From assembly GCA_024760905.1 (NCBI GenBank), contig CM045735.1, positions 27,932,249 to 27,996,248 on the forward strand: 64,000 nt of DNA, in the 5' to 3' direction. This document shows, piece after piece, positions 25,095 through 64,000 of this stretch. A program made the position numbers and the translations under genes. Source of the stretch: Plotosus lineatus (lineage: Eukaryota > Chordata > Actinopteri > Siluriformes > Plotosidae). Numbering within the stretch: the stretch's first letter is position 1; each line of letters opens with the position of its first letter. The notes beneath the pieces were generated by a model. That model worked only from the letters and a program-made list of their open reading frames with translations. It was not told where the DNA came from and did not search any database.

Positions 25095-26812
25095 CACATT
25101 GAACTAACATTGAACTATTGTCTGTGTCCATGCGACCAATCTACTTACCCCGTGAATTGGGACAAGTGTTTATTGTACTTGTTTATATTCCCCCGAGTTC
25201 AGACAATAAGAAAGCTGCTGACATGATTCATGAGCATGTACAATGTCTTGAGTCCATCTCCCCAGATGTGCCAAAGTTTGTGCTAGGTGACTTTAATGCA
25301 TGTACTCTAAAATCAGTTCTGCCAAACTATGAGCAATATGTGAAATGTAAAACCCGGAAGGACAGAACTATTGACCTGTGTTGCGGGAATTTACCGAAAG
25401 CTTACAAGTCATACATGAAGCCTCTTATTGGTTTATTTGATAATAACACAGGAATTTACCGAAAGCTTACAAGTCATACATGAAGCCTCCTATTGGTTTA
25501 TCGGATAATAACAGTGTGTATCTTATAGCAACTTATTGACAGAAACTAAAGACAGAGAAAACAATTGTTAAACCTGTGAAATCATGGACCAGCGACTCAA
25601 TTGAAAATCTTAAAGGTTGTTTCGAATGCACTGATTGGAATGTGTTCTATGAGGCAAATGATAATCCTAACTCTCTGAATGATGCCATCACAAACTACAT
25701 AAATTTATGTGTCGATAATGTTGTACCTACAAAAAATGTCAAAATATTAACTAACAATAAATCCTGGGTCATGAAAGATTTTAAAACCTTGCTCAATGAC
25801 AAAAAGAGAGCCTTCATGGAAAAGGATGTTACACAACTCAAGCTCATGCATAAAGCGATTTGAAATTTGAAGACACGACAGTGCAAGGTCGAATACAAAG
25901 AAAAGGTGGAACGACAGTTCATGCAGAACAATCTAAAACAAGCGTGGCAGGGAATCAAGACAATGATCGGCAACAATAAGCAACGGGAGGACATTACGAC
26001 ATCAGATAACAAACGCTTCGCAGAAGAACTCAACTCTTTTTATTGTTGTTTTGATTGCCATGACTTCAGTAAAGAGAGAGAGGAAGCTGAACTGAACTTC
26101 CAGGACTCAAACACTCCGGTAACCATAAGCGAAGATGATGTCATCAAGAGCTTTGCATGCATCAACATCAGAAAAGCCTCCAAACCAGACAACTTGGATG
26201 GTATTGTATTTAAGGAGTCCAAAGAACAGCTAGTCGCCGTATTCACACATCTCTACCAGCTATCAGTGGACATCTACCAGCTATCAGTAAACTCCATCCC
26301 AAACATCTGGACGACATCGGCGATCACTCCTATCCCAAAGAAGAGCAAGCCAAAGGAACTGAATGATTACCGGCCTGTCGCACTCACCTACATCGCCATG
26401 AAATGTCTGGAGCGCATTGTTCTGAAGATAGTAAAGTTCGAGGTGAGCCATCTACTCGACCTGCTACAGTTTGCCTACAGAGCCCAGTGCGGAGTTGTCG
26501 ACGCTACACTTTCTCTTCTCTCCAACATCTATAAACACCTAAAAACCCATAAGTCATATATTAGAATCCTTTTTGTTGACTTCTCCTCAGCTTTCAATAT
26601 CATCCAGCCTCACATCATGATAAGGAAGCTTCAAGACCTGGGAGTAAACTCAAATTTGACCAAGTGGATTGTGGACTTTCTTCACACCAGACGACAGTAC
26701 GTGAAAGTGAATGGCAGTGTGTAAGACAGAAGACAATCAACACTGGAGCTCCGCAAGGGTGTGTCCTGTCACCAGTTCTTTTTACTCTTTATACTTACGA
26801 CTGCACAAGTAA
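25095..26812 (+). mobile_element. L2/CR1-group LINE, copy 1 (truncated and broken)
   Basis: Plus-strand coding starts within the endonuclease (VSMRPIYLPRELGQVFIVLV, YIPPS, VLGDFN). It runs through NLCVDNVVPTKNVK and TPIPKKSKPKELNDYRPVAL to the reverse transcriptase (ILFVDFSSAFNIIQPH, GAPQGCVLSPVLFTLYT). Stops at 25861 and 26722 and a frame change break it. It ends abruptly at RTE copy C. Two tandem duplications lie inside (66 bp near 25385 and 18 bp near 26251). Confidence 0.8.
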
Positions 26813-29800
26813 TGCAGCCATGAGGCGGGGGGGCACAAACCAGTGTCTCTCCCCCTTATGCTCAAAACAAAACAAAGGCCCGGGTTAATAATGACTGCCA
26901 TCAGTGCTGTCAACCAACAGGGTGCTGGTGGAAATTGGACTACTGTTGGTTGAAGACGTCAAAGAAGGAGAGGCGGGAGGCATGTCTGTAGACAGAGAGA
27001 GAAGAGGAAATGCATGAGCCGAGGACTGAGAGTAGGGACTTTGAATGTTGAAACTATGCAAAGAAAAGGTAGAGAGCTGGCAGACATGATGCAGAGGAGG
27101 AAGGTGGACATACTGTGTGTTCAGGAGACCAGGTGGAAAGGCAGCAAGGCTAGAAGCTTAGGAGCAGGGTTTAAGCTGTTTTATCATGGTGTGGATGGGA
27201 AGAGAAATGGAGTAGGAGTCATCTTGAAGGAGGGGTTTGTCAGGAATGTTCTAAAAGTGAAAAGAGTGTCAGACAGAGTGATGAGTCTCAAGTTAGAAAT
27301 TGAAGGTGTGATGGTCAATGTTGTTAGTGCTTATGCCCCACAGGCAGGATGTGAGCTAGAAGAGAAGGAGAGATTCTGGAGTGAGTTAGATGAAGTGATG
27401 CAGAGTACCCCCAGAGGTGAAAGAGGGGTCATTGGGGCAGACCTCAATGGACATGTTGGGGCAGGCAACAGAGGGGACGAGGAAGTGATGGGCAGGTTTG
27501 GTATCCAGGACAGGAATGCAGAAGGACAGATGTTGATCGATTTTGCAAAAAGGATGGAAATGGCTGTGGTGAATACTTTCTTCAAGAAGAAACAGGAGCA
27601 TAGGGTGACTTATGAAAGCGGAGGTAAGAGCACACAGGTAGACTACATCTTGTGTAGGCGATGTAATTTGAAGGAAGTCAGTGACTGCAAAGTAGTAGTG
27701 GGTGAGAGTGTTGCCAAACAGCATAGGATGGTGGTGTGCAGGATGACGCTGATGGTGAGGAAGGTGAAGAAGGCAAAGGCAGAGCAGAAGACAAAGTGGT
27801 GGAAGCTGAAAAAGGAAGAGTGTCGTGTTGTCTTCAAGGAGGAGTTGAAACAGGCTTTGGGTGGTCAGGAAGTGCTTCCAGATGACTGGACAACCACAGC
27901 CAATGTGATCAGGGAGACCGGTAGGAGAGTACTTGGTGTGTCCTCTGGAAGGAAAGGAGATAAGGAAACTTGGTTGTGGAATTAGGAAGTGCAGGAGTGT
28001 TTACAAAAGAAGATTTTAGCCAAGAAGAAGTTGGACACAGAGAGGACTGAAGAGAGTAAACAGGAGTACAGGGAGACACAGCGTAAGGCGAAGGTAGCGG
28101 TGTCAAAGGCCAAACAGAGGGCGTATGATGACTTGTATGATAGGTTGGACAGTAAGGAGGGAGAAAATGATTTATACACGTCGGCACAGCAGAGAAATAG
28201 AGATGGGAAAGACGTGCAGCAAGTTAGAGTGATAAAGGACAGAGAGGGAAATGTATTAACTGATGACAGAAGTGTGCTGGGAAGATGGAAAGAGTACTTT
28301 GAAGAGCTGTTGAATGAGGAAAATGAGAGAGAAAAAGAGTAGAAGGGGTGACCGTTAAGGACCAGGAAGTAGCAAAGATTAGTAAGGGTGAAGTGAGTAG
28401 GGCATTGAAGAGGATGAAGAGTGGAAAGGCAGTTGGTCCTGATGACATACCAGTTGAGGTATGGAAGTGTCTAGCGGAGGTAGCAGTAGATTTCCTGACA
28501 AGAATATTCAACAAGGTCTTAGAAAGTGAGCAGATGCCAGAGGAATGGAGGAGAAGTGTGCTTGTACCTATCTTTAAGAACAAGGGAGATGTACAGAGTT
28601 GTGGCAACTACAGAGGGATAAAGTTGATGAGCCATACAATGAAGTTATGGGAAAGAATAGTGGAAGCTAGACTAAGGGCAGAAGTCAGCATTTGTGAACA
28701 ACAGTTTGGTTTCATGCCAAGAAAGAGCACCACAGATGCAGTGTTTGTTTTGAGGATGTTAGTAGAGAAGTACAGAGAAGGTCAGAAGGAGCTGCATTGT
28801 GCCTTTGTGGATTTGGAAAAAGCATATGACAGGGTGCCGAGAGAAGAACTGTGGTATTGTATGAGGAAGTCTGGAGTGGCAGAGGAGTATGTTAGAGTGG
28901 TGAAGGACATGTATGAGAGATGTAAGACAGTGGTGAGGTGTGCTGTCGGTGTGACTGAAGAGTTCAAGGTGGAGGTGGGATTGCATCAAGGGTCAGCTCT
29001 CAGCCCCTTCTTGTTTGCTATGATGATGGACAGGCTGACAGACGAGGTTCGACAAGAATCTCCATGGACTATGATGTTTGCAGATGACATTGTGATCTGT
29101 AGTGAGAGCAGAGAACAAGTGGAGGAAAATCTCGAGAGGTGGAGGTATGCCCTGGAAAGGAGGGGAATGAAGATTAGCCTCAGTAAGACAGAATACATGT
29201 GTGTGAACGACAAGGACCCAAAAGGAATGGTGAGGTTACAGGGGGCAGAGATAATGAAGGTGGAGGATTTTTAAGTACTTAGGCTCAACAATGCAGAGCA
29301 ATGGAGAGTGTGGAAAAGAGGTGAAGAAGCGCGTGCAGTCAGGTTGGAATGGATGGAGAAAAGTGTCCGGTGTGATGTGTGATAGGAGAGTATCGGCAAG
29401 AATGAAGGGAAAAGTGTACAAGACAGTGATGAGGCCAGCGATGTTCTATGGTTTAGAGACAGTGGCCCTGGGGAAAAGACAGGAGTCAGAGTTGGAGGGA
29501 GCAGAGATGAAAATGCTCTTTGGTTCTCTTTGGGAGTAACGAGGATAGATAGGATCAGGAATGAGTACATCAGAGGGACAGCACATGTTAGATGTTTTGG
29601 AGACAAAGTCAGAGAGGCTAGATTGAGATGGTTTGGACATGTACAGAGGAGGGATAGTGAGTATATTGGTAGTAGGATGCTGAGGTTGAAACTACCAGGC
29701 AGAAGGCCCAGAGGAAGACCAAAGAGAAGATTTATGGATATGCTGAAGGCGGACATGAAGGTCGTTGGAGTAAGAGTAGAAGATGCAGAGGATAGGGTGA

Positions 29801-29866
29801 GGTGGAGGCAGATCATTTGCTGTGGCGACCCCTGAAGGGAACAGCCAAAAGGAAAAGAAGAAGAAG
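26813..29866 (+). mobile_element. RTE-clade LINE, copy C
   Basis: It begins ATGCAGCCATGAGGCGG, as copy B does, but lacks roughly 90 nt of the 5' region. It ends GGCGACCCCTGAAGGGAACA plus a GAAGAAG tail. A clear target-site duplication was not found. It shares most of its length with copies A and B. Confidence 0.88.
27014..29835 (+). pseudogene. RTE endonuclease/reverse transcriptase ORF, copy C
   Basis: The block at 27014-27985 is the endonuclease (CVQETRWKGSKARSLGAGFK, SAYAPQAG, GADLNGHVG). A TAG at 27983 replaces the Glu codon of copy B. The same frame continues to a TAG at 28340, after a five-A run where copy A has six. The next block (28348-29274) holds the RT with VDLEKAYDRVPR, QGSALSPFLF and FADDIVI. 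One extra T near 29270 ends it. Two further blocks (29291-29539, 29530-29835) give the C-terminus. Few lesions mean a fairly young copy. Confidence 0.88.
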
Positions 29867-30185
29867 AGTTGTATAACAAGCCGGACTACATTTTGGACAG
29901 TAATGAAGTTTCTGGTTTGCATCCGTATGATTTCACCAAATGGGCACGGGTTGGGTTTCCCCTTTGAGCATGGTTCCTCTCAAGGTTTCTTCTTTGCATG
30001 CACTGAGGCATGCAATTCCTTGCCACTGTCGCTGCAGGCGATGTTCATTAGGGATGTGCAGGATTATAGGACATTTTTACATTTTTTTACTTTGTAACCT
30101 TCTACTTTTACTGTTTTACATTGTCAAGCTGCTTTGTCACAATGGCAATTGTAAAAAGCACTACAGACAAATAAAAATGAATTGA
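29867..30185 (+). repeat. Dispersed repeat tail common in teleost DNA
   Basis: The phrases GGTTCCTCTCAAGGTTTCTT, TTCCTTGCCACTGTCGC, TCATTAGGGA, AGCTGCTTTGTCACAATGGC and the end GACAAATAAAAATGAATTGA match a widely dispersed teleost repeat 3' end that I recall as LINE-like. It may be the 3' end of the L2-like copy interrupted by RTE copy C, but this is not proven. Confidence 0.5.
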
Positions 30186-30439
30186 CTACTAGGTCCAACA
30201 TATGAATCGTTAAATCTGACCCACTTTTAGAGAATGACCCTTTTCTGAAATGTCCACTCTAAGTCTAAGTCGGTTCTTTAGAGTTTTGCAGTTGTGTCTG
30301 CAATTCTGTACATCTCCTTTTTTTAATTGAAATAATTCGCCTTACAAGTGCAGAGTACAATTGCATACACTAGGTGGCAGTAATTCTAGGAAAGAGTAAA
30401 AAAAAAAATACTGGTAAAGCCAAACCAAGAAGAAGTCTA

Positions 30440-30602
30440 TTTGTTTAGCTGAAAATGGCGGCATTCATCGTCATGAAATATAAAACCATCAGGTTTTCTT
30501 GTTATACATTAGGATATCATTAATTAAATGTATGTTTGCGTGAAATTTGTTGGTTAATAGATAATACGATGCTTCTTACTGGTTTAATCATCAAGAGGAA
30601 AG
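30440..30602 (+). other. aggf1: Probable non-coding first exon of aggf1
   Basis: The exon carrying the aggf1 start codon is preceded by a strong acceptor (TTTTTGCTTGTTTCAG at 31085), so an upstream exon is needed. The best donor upstream is AGGAAAG|GTAAGA at 30602/30603. The 5' limit is a guess. A 22-codon upstream ORF (ATG at 30455) would lie in this exon. Confidence 0.5.
30452..30462 (+). promoter_or_regulatory. YY1-like motif at the aggf1 5' end
   Basis: AAAATGGCGGC matches the known YY1 consensus AANATGGCGGC, which in vertebrates often lies at the transcription start of TATA-less genes. Placement about 150 bp before the predicted donor supports a nearby start site. Confidence 0.45.
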
Positions 30603-31097
30603 GTAAGACGCCTCTAAATTTTAATGAAAATTGGCTGAAAGGTGTGTTGTTCTAGCTGAGGGCCTTATGTCATGTACAGTATTACACAGATGCTGAGTAG
30701 ACGGTATATCACAGATAATACTGCCGAAAACGGAAAGTTAACCCCAGCTCAACCGCTGTAGTCTGTCATTAAATTGCTGAGGTTGATAGTATATTTTAAC
30801 AGATAGTATATGCTTATTTTTGGCCTGACAGAAACAAGGTGAGATAAAGTAAATGAGTTATAAAATTAGATGATGACTGCATTCTTCCATGCACCCTTTA
30901 AGGAAGATCCCCAGTTTTGGGGGAAAACCTTTTGTGTTAATTAAAAAAAATAAATTACTAATGTTTAAAATATACAGTTAGTATAAAACTAATGCATGAA
31001 TACACGACCCCAGTACATGAAATAGTGAAAAACAGAAGAACACTGAGCAGCGAAAATTTACTCCAGGACTTTTTGCTTGTTTCAGAGAGTCTGGAAT

Positions 31098-64000
<32,903 letters not shown>

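Noticed and set aside
30455..30523. Short ORF beginning MAAFIVMKYKTI as a separate gene or an alternative aggf1 start
   Set aside because: It stops after 22 codons and overlaps a YY1-like motif; at most an upstream ORF in the 5' UTR.

Overview
The window looks like ray-finned (teleost) fish nuclear DNA. It holds spliced vertebrate genes in TE-dense introns, long (TA)n/(GT)n tracts, fish-type non-LTR elements (RTE, L2-like, I/Nimb-like, L1/Tx1-like), an IR/DR-type Tc1 element, many Tigger/pogo-like MITEs and a tRNA-headed SINE family. The species cannot be fixed from sequence alone. Only two host genes can be supported, and both run off the window.

Gene 1, minus strand: psmb7 (20S proteasome beta-2 subunit). 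Five coding exons lie at 20125-20186, 12420-12513, 11140-11237, 10909-11049 and 6795-6910. They join in frame with GT/AG sites and give residues 1 to about 139, including catalytic Thr44 (mature Thr1), Asp17 and Lys33 of the mature numbering. The remaining exons must lie left of position 1. Intron 1 carries a Tc1 element, a Tigger-like MITE and a full-length RTE retrotransposon with a perfect 18-bp target-site duplication (TSD).

Gene 2, plus strand: aggf1 (angiogenic factor with G-patch and FHA domains). A likely non-coding exon ends at 30602. Coding exons lie at 31098-31487, 31798-31897, 38084-38247, 43397-43493, 47879-48016, 55295-55486 and 63389 to beyond 64000. They encode an extended N-terminus, a coiled coil, the OCRE Tyr-rich repeats and an acidic EPEEGEI segment; FHA and G-patch are off the right edge. 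The last exon contains a 12-copy, 27-bp in-frame minisatellite that encodes an Arg/Ser (RS) domain, which I do not recall from mammalian AGGF1. The exon at 43397-43493 ends in phase 1 while the next begins in phase 0, so a small exon is missing from this model or an indel is present.

Between the divergently transcribed genes (20187-30440) lies a retrotransposon cluster: a minus-strand L1/Tx1-like copy split by an RTE-like insert with an 11-bp TSD, an L2-like copy, and a near-complete RTE copy.

Repeat structure is the richest content. It includes nested insertions readable from within-window empty sites: Tigger over hAT-like over RTE at 267-5201, with an uninterrupted relative at 46321-47767; and I/Nimb-like over L2 over SINE at 48812-54868. 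One SINE family shows two different 3' tails, one matching the local RTE and one of L2 type. There are also large foldbacks inside Tigger-like elements. I found no phage, bacterial, CRISPR or viral system, and no convincing wholly new biological system. The RS-domain minisatellite in aggf1 and the SINE tail exchange are the most notable signals.
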